64,000 nt of DNA from Bog-159 sp049511415 (GCA_049511415.1 JBEKYC010000012.1:53899-117898); one strand, 5' to 3'; positions 54,336 to 62,064 are shown, counted from the stretch's first letter. Numbers and translations: made by a program. Notes: generated by a model from the letters alone, not told the origin.

Positions 54336-55763
54336 GTGCATTCTCTGCTCTGGTTAGGTTGCAGAGCATTTATCATCTCGTTGGTACTGACTCCGATATG
54401 CCGGGACATTTTCCGGTCGTATGGGGTGGTGGATCAACCCGACGCCAAGCGCAAGGTGCATCGATATCCCATCCCGCGAGTGGGTGGGTTGGCGATCGCG
54501 GTGTCGTATCTGCTGGCATATCTGGTAGTGCGTCCGGAGGAGGGCAGCCCGCTGGCACAGCAGCTTTCGTTGGTGTGGCGTCTGATACCGGGCGCGGCAT
54601 TGGCTTGCGCGATCGGCCTGCTGGATGACTTGTTCAATCTGCGGCCGTGGATCAAGCTGGCGGGGCAGATCGGAGCGGCAGGCCTGGCCTGCTTGAGTGG
54701 CGTGCGGATTTTGTCGATCGGCGGCGCGCCCACGGACGCCTGGTGGAATGTGCCCCTCACCATTCTGTGGCTATTGGCCTGCATGAACGCCTTCAACCTG
54801 GTGGACGGGCTGGACGGCTTGGCCGCCGGTGTGGGCCTGTTCGCCACCATGACGGTCTTTACCGCGGCCATGATTCAGCACAACATGGTGTTGGCGGTGG
54901 CGACGTTTCCCCTGGCCGGCGCCATGCTGGCTTTCCTGTGCTACAACTTCAATCCCGCGACGATCTTTCTGGGCGATTCCGGCAGCCTGTTGATCGGGTT
55001 TCTATTGGGTTGCTATGCGGCCATCTGGAGCAACAAGTCGGCCACGCTGTTCGGCATGACGGCGCCGTTGATGGCCCTGTCGATCCCGTTGCTGGATGTG
55101 GTGCTGGCCATCGTGCGGCGCTTCTTGCGGCATCAGCCGATCTTCACAGCCGACCGCGGGCACATCCATCACCGGCTGCTCGATCGCGGATTCACGCCGC
55201 GCCGCGTGGTGCTGATGCTGTACGGACTTTGCGGACTGGCGGCGGCGTTCTCTCTCTTACAATTCGTGATGCACAGCTACGCCAGCGCCATCATTGTGCT
55301 GTTCTGCCTTTTCGTACTGCTGGGCGTACAGTATCTGGGATACGCGGAATTCGATTTGGCTGGCCGGCTGCTGTTTGGCGGCGACTTCCAGCGGACGGTC
55401 AGCGCGCAACTGGATCTGCGCAAATTCACCACGGCGTTGGCCGCCGCCGCGACGACCGCGGAGTGTTGGGAACTCGTGCGGGACGGTTGCGGCAAGTTCG
55501 GATTTCACCAGGTGCGGCTGCGCCTGGCGGGCGAGAGCTTCGACTATTCCGCGGACGACGCGGAAGTCCCCATCTGGACGGCGCGCGTGCCGCTGGCCAA
55601 TGGAGACTACGTGGTGCTGGGGCGGCCGTTCGGCTCGGGAGTATTGCCCATGGCGGTGGCGCCGTTTGTGGACGCCCTACGGCAGACGCTGGTGCAGAAG
55701 TTCCCCGACGTGGCGGCCAGCGGAGCGACGGGGCGGGCGGAAGTGTCTCTGACGGGGCAGTAA
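54336..55763 (+). CDS. polyprenyl-phosphate GlcNAc-1-phosphate transferase (WecA/MraY type) with C-terminal extension
   Basis: 475 residues from a GTG at 54336 with GGAGG 8 bases upstream. It starts glycan synthesis by moving a sugar-1-phosphate from UDP-sugar to undecaprenyl phosphate. About ten membrane helices carry the family signatures: 'GLLDDLFNLRPWIKLAGQ' (Asp97/Asp98, Mg), 'NAFNLVDGLDGLAAG', 'FLGDSGSLLIGF' and 'RGHIHHRLLDRG'. WecA-type proteins end near residue 350-365; here ~110 more residues form a soluble domain of unknown function ('LRKFTTALAAAATTAECWEL…'). A short hairpin (GATGCC / GGCATC, 54211-54226) lies upstream. Confidence 0.9.
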   Translation: MHSLLWLGCRAFIISLVLTPICRDIFRSYGVVDQPDAKRKVHRYPIPRVGGLAIAVSYLLAYLVVRPEEGSPLAQQLSLVWRLIPGAALACAIGLLDDLFNLRPWIKLAGQIGAAGLACLSGVRILSIGGAPTDAWWNVPLTILWLLACMNAFNLVDGLDGLAAGVGLFATMTVFTAAMIQHNMVLAVATFPLAGAMLAFLCYNFNPATIFLGDSGSLLIGFLLGCYAAIWSNKSATLFGMTAPLMALSIPLLDVVLAIVRRFLRHQPIFTADRGHIHHRLLDRGFTPRRVVLMLYGLCGLAAAFSLLQFVMHSYASAIIVLFCLFVLLGVQYLGYAEFDLAGRLLFGGDFQRTVSAQLDLRKFTTALAAAATTAECWELVRDGCGKFGFHQVRLRLAGESFDYSADDAEVPIWTARVPLANGDYVVLGRPFGSGVLPMAVAPFVDALRQTLVQKFPDVAASGATGRAEVSLTGQ

Positions 55764-55777
55764 ATGCGGCGGGAGCA

Positions 55778-56319
55778 ATGACTGACGACGACTACTTCGA
55801 GCTTTGCGCCTGCCATCGGAATATACGATTTGAGCGCACTGCCGACGGAGACATCATCGTCAGAATGCCGGGAGCCGAAAGGTCTTACCAGAACGCGATC
55901 TATCGTCTCAATTGAGGAGCTGGGCACTGAAAGATGGACGCGGCCTGGCGTTGGGCTCCAGCGTGGAGTACTTTCTCCCGAGCAGCGCTGCCTACTCGCC
56001 CGATTCGTCCTGGGTGATTCAATCCAAGATCGATGTTCTCTCGAAGGAGGAGAAGCGTAAGTTTCCGCGGTTATGTCCGGATTTCGTGGTCGAGCTGAAA
56101 TCTCTCTCGGACCGGTTGGCGCAGCTGAAACGTAAGATGCTTGAATGGATCGATAATGGCGCGCAACTGGGATGGCTGCTCGACCCGGATCATCGCACGG
56201 TGTACATCTACCGTCCGGGTTGTGAGCCGGAGCAGATTGTCAATCCGGAGCGGGTTGCCGGCGAAGGTCCGGTAGACGGATTTGTTCTGGAACTGGCCGA
56301 CATCTGGGCCGGGCTATAA
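55778..56319 (+). pseudogene. Uma2-family endonuclease-like gene, frameshifted
   Basis: The first 45 codons (ATG at 55778, 'MTDDDYFELCACHRNIRFER…') end at a TGA at 55913-55915. The next frame continues the same protein without a gap ('QLRSWALKDGRGLALGSSVE…YLPSS…CPDFVVELKS…GWLLDPDHRTVYIYRPG…VLELADIWAGL'). The break lies at 'atctatcgtctcaattg', where the change equals one lost or two gained bases. The intact family (DUF820/Uma2) is a PD-(D/E)XK-like fold of unknown role that is greatly expanded in Acidobacteria, Cyanobacteria and Planctomycetes. The catalytic-looking 'DFVVEL' and downstream Lys are kept, so the loss is recent. Confidence 0.85.
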
Positions 56320-56326
56320 AGATCGC

Positions 56327-57619
56327 TCATCCTTCGCGGAACGGGATCTCCATCAGGCTGTGCAGGACGATGTAGGCGTCCAGCGCCGGCGACATGTGCT
56401 TGATGTAGTAGAGATCGTATTCGAGCGCCTGGCGGGCATCGCGCGGCTCCCGATTGTAATCGCAATTGAGCTGGCTCCAGCCCAGGATGCCGGGGCGCAC
56501 GGCGTGACGCTGGCCGTAGTAGGGCATCTGCTCCATCAACACGGGGATGAATTCGGGGCGATGCGGGCGCGGCCCGACCAGGGCCATTTCGCCGCGGATC
56601 ACGTTGAGCAATTGCGGCAGGCCGTCCAGGTGCAGGCGCCGCAGCAAGCGTCCGGGGCCGGTAAAGCGACCGTCAACGCCGCGGCAGCGGAACCGGAACT
56701 GCGCGAACGGGACCAGGTTCAGGCCTAAGCGCTCCTGCTGTAGGATGACCGGTCCGCGGGAAGACAATTGGATCGCCAGGGCAACCGGCAGGAACAACAC
56801 CGCCAGCAGCGCCAGGCCCACCAACGCCAGAACATTCGAATAGATGGCCTGCAGGGCGACAGCTCCGCGGCGGGCGCCCAACTCGTCGGAGAAGATCAAC
56901 TGCGAAGGCAGCAACTCGGAGACGCAAACTCGCTCGCAGGCGATCTCGTACAATTCGGCGACGGGCTGGATTTCGATGCCGCGGAATTGCAGGTCCAACA
57001 ACTCCTCGAACGGCAGAGCCAGGCGGCGTTCGCCGGTGGCCACCACGATGCGGTCGGGGCGCAGCTCAGATACGGCGCGCTGCAGATCGCCGTCGATATA
57101 GCCGGCGGTGGAGAGGCCCAACTCGGGACGCGATTCCAGGCCGCGGCCGGTTTCCAGGGCGGCTGCGCTGGTCCCATAGAAGAGCACGCGCTTGCCGCCC
57201 AGGTTCTTCCACAGCACCGCGCTGTAGAACAGGCGCCAGAGCAACAACACGGCGAGCGCCAGCGCGCTGCCCAGCAGCATGATGGAGGGAGCCAGTAACA
57301 GATCCGGTTTGCGCAGATAGCTGAGCAGCGATTCGAGGAGGAACGTCACACCGAGCGTGAGGCAGAGTTGTTGCGCCAGCAGGATCTTGGAGCGCACGCC
57401 GACCTGGATATACAGCTTGTTGATTTGCAGACCGATGAGCACGCCGGCGACGACCAGGGCGATCTGCAGGAGACCGTTGTCGTAAAGCAGGAAGACCGAG
57501 GGATCGGCGCCGCTGTTCCAATAGGCGGCCAGGATGTAGCAGGCGAACAGGAGGATGGTCTCCGGAACCAGGAGGCTGAGGATACGCGCGGATACGAGGC
57601 TTTTGAGAAATGCAAACAT
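56327..57619 (-). CDS. polyprenyl glycosylphosphotransferase (WbaP/PglC type) with altered catalytic dyad
   Basis: 430 residues from the ATG at 57619. Four or five N-terminal helices (~10-125), a Rossmann-like domain (~125-235; 'KRVLFYGTSAAALETGRGL'), one re-entrant or transmembrane helix (~265-285) and the bacterial sugar transferase domain. Signatures: 'QLSSRGPVILQQERLG', 'MALVGPRPHRPEF', 'RHAVRPGILGWSQLN' and 'EYDLYYIKHMSPALDAYI'. The enzyme class moves a sugar-1-phosphate onto undecaprenyl phosphate. Two points are unusual: the Asp-Glu dyad of the DELPQL motif reads Asp331-Gly332 (LHLDGLPQL), and the 'KFRSM' region is changed to 'QFRFR' and shortened. Activity is therefore doubtful. Confidence 0.85.
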   Translation of the reverse strand: MFAFLKSLVSARILSLLVPETILLFACYILAAYWNSGADPSVFLLYDNGLLQIALVVAGVLIGLQINKLYIQVGVRSKILLAQQLCLTLGVTFLLESLLSYLRKPDLLLAPSIMLLGSALALAVLLLWRLFYSAVLWKNLGGKRVLFYGTSAAALETGRGLESRPELGLSTAGYIDGDLQRAVSELRPDRIVVATGERRLALPFEELLDLQFRGIEIQPVAELYEIACERVCVSELLPSQLIFSDELGARRGAVALQAIYSNVLALVGLALLAVLFLPVALAIQLSSRGPVILQQERLGLNLVPFAQFRFRCRGVDGRFTGPGRLLRRLHLDGLPQLLNVIRGEMALVGPRPHRPEFIPVLMEQMPYYGQRHAVRPGILGWSQLNCDYNREPRDARQALEYDLYYIKHMSPALDAYIVLHSLMEIPFREG

Positions 57620-57652
57620 GACCTTACCGCATAGTACACTGACTGCTTGGCG

Positions 57653-57943
57653 ATGTATCCACTGAAGTGGAAACCGGAGGAGCCAGCCGAGTTGCGCGTG
57701 CTGGGGAACGGAGCGTGCGCGGCGGCCCCCGCGCGGATTCTGGAGCTGGCCGGCAAGCGCATGCGCGTGAGCGCGGCGGCGAAAGTGGAAGGCGGCGCGG
57801 CGGTGCGCCTGGAATGGGAGGGGCAGCTCGTGCTGGGCCAGGTGACCGAGATTGATCCGGACGGGTTTTGGTTGGAGATTCATCATATGCTGCCGGACAC
57901 CGCCTCCCTCGACTGGCAGAAACAAGGGTGGCAGCGCGGATAA
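57653..57943 (+). CDS. small PilZ-like domain protein
   Basis: 96 residues from the ATG at 57653. The sequence 'APARILELAGKRMRVSAAAKVEGGAAVRLEWEGQLVLGQVTEI…GFWLEIHHML' follows the strand pattern of the short PilZ-type proteins common in Acidobacteria. PilZ domains can bind cyclic di-GMP through RxxxR and (D/N)xSxxG motifs; neither is clear here, so ligand binding is doubtful. It is divergent from the sugar transferase (33 bases apart) and 3 bases before the next gene, with which it is probably co-transcribed. Confidence 0.6.
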   Translation: MYPLKWKPEEPAELRVLGNGACAAAPARILELAGKRMRVSAAAKVEGGAAVRLEWEGQLVLGQVTEIDPDGFWLEIHHMLPDTASLDWQKQGWQRG

Positions 57944-57946
57944 ACG

Positions 57947-58444
57947 ATGCCGGCCAAGGCAGAGTGGCTGCTACACATTCCCGAGATCCTGGCGGAACTG
58001 ACGGTGCTCGATGTGCCGGTGGTAGACCGCGCGATGTGCGAGCGCCTGTTCCACGTACGGCGGCGGCGGGCGATCGACATTATCCGTTACTTTGGCGGAT
58101 ACCAGGCAGGGCGCACGTTTCTGATCGACCGGGAGCGGCTGATGACGCAGTTGGAGCAGGTGCGCGACAGCCCGGGATTCAAACTGGAACGGCAGCGCAA
58201 GGAGCGCCTGGCGGAACGGCTGGAGGCCATGCGGCGGTTGCAGGCCGGGGCGCGGGTGGCGATCCCAGTGGCGGCGGAGACGCTTAGCCAGCGGCTGCCG
58301 GATTTGCCCGCCGGGGTCGGATTGGGGCCGGGCGAACTGCGGGTGCAGTTCGAGTCCGCCGAGGAGCTGCTGAGCAAGCTGTTCGCTTTGGCGCAGGCGA
58401 TTGCGAATGATTATGAGGCGTTCGAGAAGAAGATGGGCGGTTAG
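57947..58444 (+). CDS. uncharacterised protein, possible helix-turn-helix N-terminus
   Basis: 165 residues, not recognised as a named family. The first ~60 residues ('LLHIPEILAELTVLDVPVVDRAMCERLFHVRRRRAIDIIRYF') look helical and basic, like a small DNA-binding unit. The middle (70-100) is a charged helix, likely coiled coil ('ERQRKERLAERLEAMRRL'). The last part ('ELRVQFESAEELLSKLFALAQAIANDYEAFEKKM') recalls the C-terminal half of a small Acidobacteria family whose function I do not know. The stop overlaps the convergent SnoaL-like gene by four bases. Confidence 0.65.
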   Translation: MPAKAEWLLHIPEILAELTVLDVPVVDRAMCERLFHVRRRRAIDIIRYFGGYQAGRTFLIDRERLMTQLEQVRDSPGFKLERQRKERLAERLEAMRRLQAGARVAIPVAAETLSQRLPDLPAGVGLGPGELRVQFESAEELLSKLFALAQAIANDYEAFEKKMGG

Positions 58445-58854
58445 GCACCCATATCTTCGCGCATCATGTTGAACGGGTTGGTCATGCGCGGGGCCAGCTT
58501 GCCGTACTTGATCTTGCCGTTCTCGAATTTCATGGTGACGCGGCCACTCAGGGACTTGAGGCGCCAGGCGGCGAGGCGCTTGGAGGTGACTGCGCCGTCC
58601 ACCACCACGGTGTCGTCCTTAACGGTGATGGAGTTCATCTTGACCATCTTCAGGTCGGCTTCGAAGCGGTCTTTGTGCCAGTCGGTAAGTCCCTGCTTGC
58701 CGGTGTAAATGGTCTTATTGAAATCCACGGTGGCATCGTCGGTGAAGAAGTCCAGGCAACGATCCATGTCATGCGCGTGGAAGGCGTCCAGGTAAGACTG
58801 GGCGAGCGTTTTCAAATCCGTTTCGGGTGCGACTTGATTTTCCATTTGGTTCAT
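58441..58854 (-). CDS. SnoaL/NTF2-like protein
   Basis: 137 residues. It has the alpha+beta cone pattern 'LAQSYLDAFHAHDMDRCLDFFTDDATVDF…TIYTGKQGLTDWHKDRFEADLKM', shared with SnoaL-like and nuclear-transport-factor-2-like proteins. The fold serves as a ligand-binding or isomerase/cyclase scaffold, and the role cannot be read from sequence. Its ATG overlaps the stop of the upstream sulfatase-like gene (ATGA), so it belongs to that transcription unit. Confidence 0.8.
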   Translation of the reverse strand: MNQMENQVAPETDLKTLAQSYLDAFHAHDMDRCLDFFTDDATVDFNKTIYTGKQGLTDWHKDRFEADLKMVKMNSITVKDDTVVVDGAVTSKRLAAWRLKSLSGRVTMKFENGKIKYGKLAPRMTNPFNMMREDMGA

Positions 58855-60179
58855 CCTCGATGTTGTTCCCAGATCTCGACGGCCACCGGACCTTCTTTGA
58901 CGACAGGATCTTCGGTGCGGCCGGCAGCCTCCATTTTCTGGGCGACGAAGGCTTCCAACTCCTTTTCCAATTCCGCGGCGATCTGCGGCTCGCTTCCGGC
59001 GATGTTATGATCCTCGCCGGGGTCGGCCTGCAAGTCGAACAACTCGCGATCGGGATTGCCGAGCAGGTCCGGGTAGCGGGCCAGGATGAATTTATAGCGA
59101 TCGTTGCGCAGGTAGTATTTCGACTGCCAGGTGGATTCGAGGCCGACGATTTTGTCGTAGCCGGAGGGTTCTTCCTTGCCCGTCAATTGGGGCAGGAAGC
59201 TCTGGCCGTCGAGCTCATCGGGCATATCGCTGCCGGCGGCTTCGAGCAGCGTGGGCGTGACGTCCATCAACTGGCGGAAGGGGGCGTAGCGGCTGCCGGT
59301 GCGCAAGTTGCCGGCGGGCCAACGGACGATCATGGGCACGCGGACGCAGCAATCGTGCAGGCCGTAGTGATCGTAGAAGATGCGATGGTCGGTCATGCTT
59401 TCACCGTGATCGGCCAGCAGCATGACGAGGGTATTCTCGGCAATGCCCTGTTTTTCGAGGGAATGGCAGAGAGCGGCGATGCCGTCGTCGAGGTAACGGA
59501 TTTCGCGGTCGTAGAGGGCGGTGACGTAGTTGGGATCGGTGATCAGGCCGTTGGAAGTGCGCAGCCAGGTATCGCGGGCCATGGCGCCCACGGGGTGGTC
59601 CCACCACTCATCGAGGGCGTGGTTATCCGGATCAGTGGGGTTACCGCCTTTATAGAACAGACCGCGCATGCGATCGGGCGGAGTATAGGGGTAATGCACA
59701 TCCCAATAATGGATGAACATGAAGAACGGCCGTTTGGGAACGGTTTCCATCCAGTGAATGGCGCGGTCGTTGAGTTCTTCCTGGGTGACGGAGGCGTAGA
59801 AGGTGTGATGCAGGCTGGGGTCAATGATGTATTCCCAGCCGCGCCCGAACCAGATGCGCTCGCGGAAGAGCGTATCCACGGCGCAGGTGGTATAGCCTTC
59901 GTCGAGGAGGATTTCCGGCAGGAACGGCGTCCCGCGGGCGAGCTTGGCTTTGCCGCCATGCGCCACCACGCCATGAGTGATGGCATGCTGGCCGGTGAAG
60001 ATGGTGGTATGCGACGGCTGGGTGGGGATGGCCGGGGCGAAGCAATGCTCGAAGAGCGTTCCCTGGCAAGCGAATTGATCGATGCTGGGACTGGTGGGGA
60101 GCGGATAACCGTAGCACCCCAGGTGATTGGCGCGCAGGGAATCGGCGCTGATAAGAATGATATTCGGTTTTTCCTGCAT
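58851..60179 (-). CDS. sulfatase-fold hydrolase with Thr in the nucleophile position
   Basis: 442 residues, no signal peptide, so cytoplasmic. Alkaline-phosphatase superfamily: 'NIILISADSLRANHLGCYGY' (metal-binding Asp12-Asp13 region replaced by A-D), 'LLADHGESMTDH' (D257/H258 ligands) and 'IHYWDVHYPYTPP'. True sulfatases have C/S-x-P-S-R, whose Cys becomes formylglycine; here the site reads T53-Q-P-S-H57. A Thr at this place is used by phosphodiesterase and phospho(ethanolamine/glycerol) transferase branches, so the automatic label 'sulfatase' is probably wrong. It is followed by the SnoaL-like gene (ATGA overlap) and preceded by a 51-codon gene. Confidence 0.85.
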   Translation of the reverse strand: MQEKPNIILISADSLRANHLGCYGYPLPTSPSIDQFACQGTLFEHCFAPAIPTQPSHTTIFTGQHAITHGVVAHGGKAKLARGTPFLPEILLDEGYTTCAVDTLFRERIWFGRGWEYIIDPSLHHTFYASVTQEELNDRAIHWMETVPKRPFFMFIHYWDVHYPYTPPDRMRGLFYKGGNPTDPDNHALDEWWDHPVGAMARDTWLRTSNGLITDPNYVTALYDREIRYLDDGIAALCHSLEKQGIAENTLVMLLADHGESMTDHRIFYDHYGLHDCCVRVPMIVRWPAGNLRTGSRYAPFRQLMDVTPTLLEAAGSDMPDELDGQSFLPQLTGKEEPSGYDKIVGLESTWQSKYYLRNDRYKFILARYPDLLGNPDRELFDLQADPGEDHNIAGSEPQIAAELEKELEAFVAQKMEAAGRTEDPVVKEGPVAVEIWEQHRG

Positions 60180-60214
60180 GGATCCTAAGGCCGGAGCCCT
60201 ACCGCCCGGCGCGA

Positions 60215-60370
60215 TTATTCGATATAGCCCAATTCCCGGAGCCGTTCGACGACCAGGGCCTCATCTTCGGGGCGGATCACCTGTTCGGGTTCGCAGGAGG
60301 CGTCCGAGGTGCCTGGGTCGGCGGGTTTAGCCGGGTCGGGGGAAACGTGTTTCTGGGGTTCTTGCTGCAT
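60215..60370 (-). CDS. 51-residue protein upstream of the sulfatase-fold gene
   Basis: An ATG at 60370 opens 51 codons to a TAA at 60215-60217, 35 bases before the sulfatase-fold gene on the same strand. The first 30 residues are Pro-rich and disordered ('SPDPAKPADPGTS'). The last 17 (EDEALVVERLRELGYIE) match the 'ExLxxLGY(I/V)' tail that many sulfatase-superfamily proteins carry at their own C-terminus; the neighbouring hydrolase lacks it. That suggests a detached tail or docking peptide working with the hydrolase. Expression is not proven and the ribosome site is weak. Confidence 0.6.
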   Translation of the reverse strand: MQQEPQKHVSPDPAKPADPGTSDASCEPEQVIRPEDEALVVERLRELGYIE

Positions 60371-60827
60371 AGTTACACTTAGACCGATCTAGTTACGATA
60401 CCACGGCGGAGCGAGCGGGGCGAGTTGGGCCCGGGAGCCGGGTACTGGGCTGCGGGCGTAGGATCGGGTTCCGGCGGGGGAATTGGGCGATTTTGGGCGG
60501 TTTTGGGCTTTGGCGGGCGGGGGGCCGGGATGAAAAAGCAGAGCCAATTTGCAGGCTGCACGTTTGGTACCCCCATTTGCGCATATGCAATACCCCCAAA
60601 AATTGGCTTCGTTGCGTAGAGGCGGGCGAATTGGGTTCGTTCCGTAGGAATGGCGGTGGAGGGACGGAGGGTTGATTTCGAGGTTTGGCGGGACTGGCTC
60701 ATCCGGGGTCAGGCTAGCACGAGGAGGCGGCTGCTTTGGAGGGATCGGTTGGGACGGCGGTTGTAGGATAAGGGCTTTGCGACGCCGGACAAGTCGTCAT
60801 CGCGCGGCGGGCCGAGTCTACTCTTGA
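60371..60827. other. 457-bp intergenic region with a 67-bp inverted-repeat element
   Basis: No convincing gene is seen. AGCCAATTT (60542-60550) and AAATTGGCT (60600-60608) form a perfect 9-bp inverted repeat. Between them are two TACCCCC blocks and an 8-bp palindrome GCATATGC. The flanks are very G-rich on the plus strand. It could be a dispersed non-coding repeat; this was not tested. Confidence 0.4.
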
Positions 60828-60962
60828 AGGTCAGTATGTCTGTTCGCGCCTCTGGAAGAAGTCCTGGAGAATTTTCATGTCACGCGCGTTCAGGTTCAGA
60901 CCGTGCTGGACTTTGTTGCGAAGAGCACGCAGACACCGCCGGGAACGTCGCACCCCGGATGA
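60828..60962 (+). pseudogene. DUF433 antitoxin remnant
   Basis: The frame begins after a TGA at 60825 and reads '…LFAPLEEVLENFHVTRVQVQTVLDFVAKSTQ…', the C-terminal helix-turn-helix half of a DUF433 antitoxin. The N-terminal half with the 'GTRxPV' block is missing or scrambled. The TGA (60960-60962) overlaps the ATG of the DUF5615 remnant (ATGA), the gene order of intact DUF433/DUF5615 pairs. Confidence 0.65.
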
Positions 60963-61151
60963 AAAATCATCCCGGATGAAAGTGTTCCACAAAAGCTGCG
61001 GCTGCTGATCGCGGGCGGCCACACGGCGGTAACAGTCTGGTTTCAAGGCTGGTCAGGTTTGATCACCGCGGACCAAGAGATGCGCTATCAGCCAAACCTG
61101 ACGGGCCGGAAGGTGGCGTTGGTCGTTATCGGCCCAAGACTGTCTTTTTAA
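60959..61151 (+). pseudogene. DUF5615 (PIN-like) toxin remnant
   Basis: From the ATG at 60959 an A5 run puts the frame out after 6 codons; with one A fewer it would read MKIIPDESVPQKLRLLIA. The correct frame then continues from 60984: 'VPQKLRLL…GHTAVTV…GWSGL|ITADQEMRYQPNLTGRKVALVVI' to a TAA at 61149. The 'TADQxxRYQxNLTGR' block is diagnostic. The bar marks a loss of about 16-18 residues that intact members have between those blocks. So the gene has both a frameshift and an in-frame deletion and cannot make a normal toxin. Confidence 0.75.
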
Positions 61152-61159
61152 GCGGTCAG

Positions 61160-62017
61160 TTATGAGATCGTCGCGCGGATGGCGTTTACCTGATCGGCTA
61201 TGTAGGGGCGGGGGTCGTGGTCTCGCGGCAGGATGCGGAAGCCGGCTTGCGCTACGGCTTGCTCGACCACGGCCTTGGTGCGGAAGAATTCGCCGTGGCC
61301 CTGGTTGGCGCGGAAGTCGTGGCAGGAGATGCACAGCGCGCGGGTGATGCGGAAGGTTTGTTGCATGCCGCGGATGGCGTCGGCTTCGGCGCCTTCGATG
61401 TTCATTTTCAGAAAGTCGATGCGGGTCAGGTTGGCGTGCGCGATCAGTTTGTCGAGCGGAAAGCCGGGGACACACGCGGTGCATTTGGCCGGGCCGCCGG
61501 TGATGCGGTTGGCTTGCCAAGCGCATCCGGTTTCGATGGCTACGTGTCCCGATCCGGCGGTGACGGCTAGGTGCATGGGCTGGACATTAGCGAGGTGATT
61601 CCACTCGCAGAAGAGGCGCAGGCAGCGGAACGTATCGGGGTGGGCTTCGATGGCGATGACTTTGCCGGTGGGTCCGACGGCGCGGGAGAAGGCGATAGTG
61701 TCTTCGCCCTTGCCGGCTCCGATATCCAGGATGATATCGCCGGGTTGGGGATGGTAGAAGTGCAGCCAATGGTCGGCGGCTTCGGCGAGCAGGCGACTTA
61801 GCTCGTGGGACCAGTGGCAGAAGTCGCCGGGGTGGTAGTCGAGGGTGGGGGAATCGACGAAGGTGGCGCCGTGTTCGCGATGCACCCACATGCCGCGGTG
61901 GAACGAGACTTCGACGTCGGGCGCGGCGCGGCGGACCAGGCGATTGACGGCGAGGGCGAGGAGGGCGCGGCCGCCGGGCCGGTCGAGGGCACGAATCAGG
62001 GCACGCCGCAGTGTCAT
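61160..62017 (-). CDS. FkbM-family SAM methyltransferase
   Basis: 285 residues from the ATG at 62017. SAM loop 'IILDIGAGKGEDTIAFSRAVG', 'VIAIEAHPDTFRCLRL', and the family block 'RIDFLKMNIEGAEADAIRGM'. FkbM enzymes O-methylate sugars and polyketides, and they are frequent in surface-glycan clusters. The N-terminal ~70 residues ('VSFHRGMWVHREHG') precede the fold. It is divergent from the GT4 at 62065, with a 47-base gap. Confidence 0.9.
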   Translation of the reverse strand: MTLRRALIRALDRPGGRALLALAVNRLVRRAAPDVEVSFHRGMWVHREHGATFVDSPTLDYHPGDFCHWSHELSRLLAEAADHWLHFYHPQPGDIILDIGAGKGEDTIAFSRAVGPTGKVIAIEAHPDTFRCLRLFCEWNHLANVQPMHLAVTAGSGHVAIETGCAWQANRITGGPAKCTACVPGFPLDKLIAHANLTRIDFLKMNIEGAEADAIRGMQQTFRITRALCISCHDFRANQGHGEFFRTKAVVEQAVAQAGFRILPRDHDPRPYIADQVNAIRATIS

Positions 62018-62064
62018 AGGGCGATGGCTGTGGACTTCCAGTGTAGTAAAATCGGCGCGAACGC

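Noticed and set aside
54647..55915. 422-codon frame overlapping the WecA-type gene
   Set aside because: Most of it is an out-of-frame reading of the transferase; only its last 45 codons, from 55778, are real (the 5' part of the Uma2 pseudogene).
58827..60188. 453-codon open frame on the plus strand opposite the sulfatase-fold gene
   Set aside because: It is the exact antisense of a gene with clear family motifs; long antisense frames are common in GC-rich DNA, and the translation matches no domain pattern.
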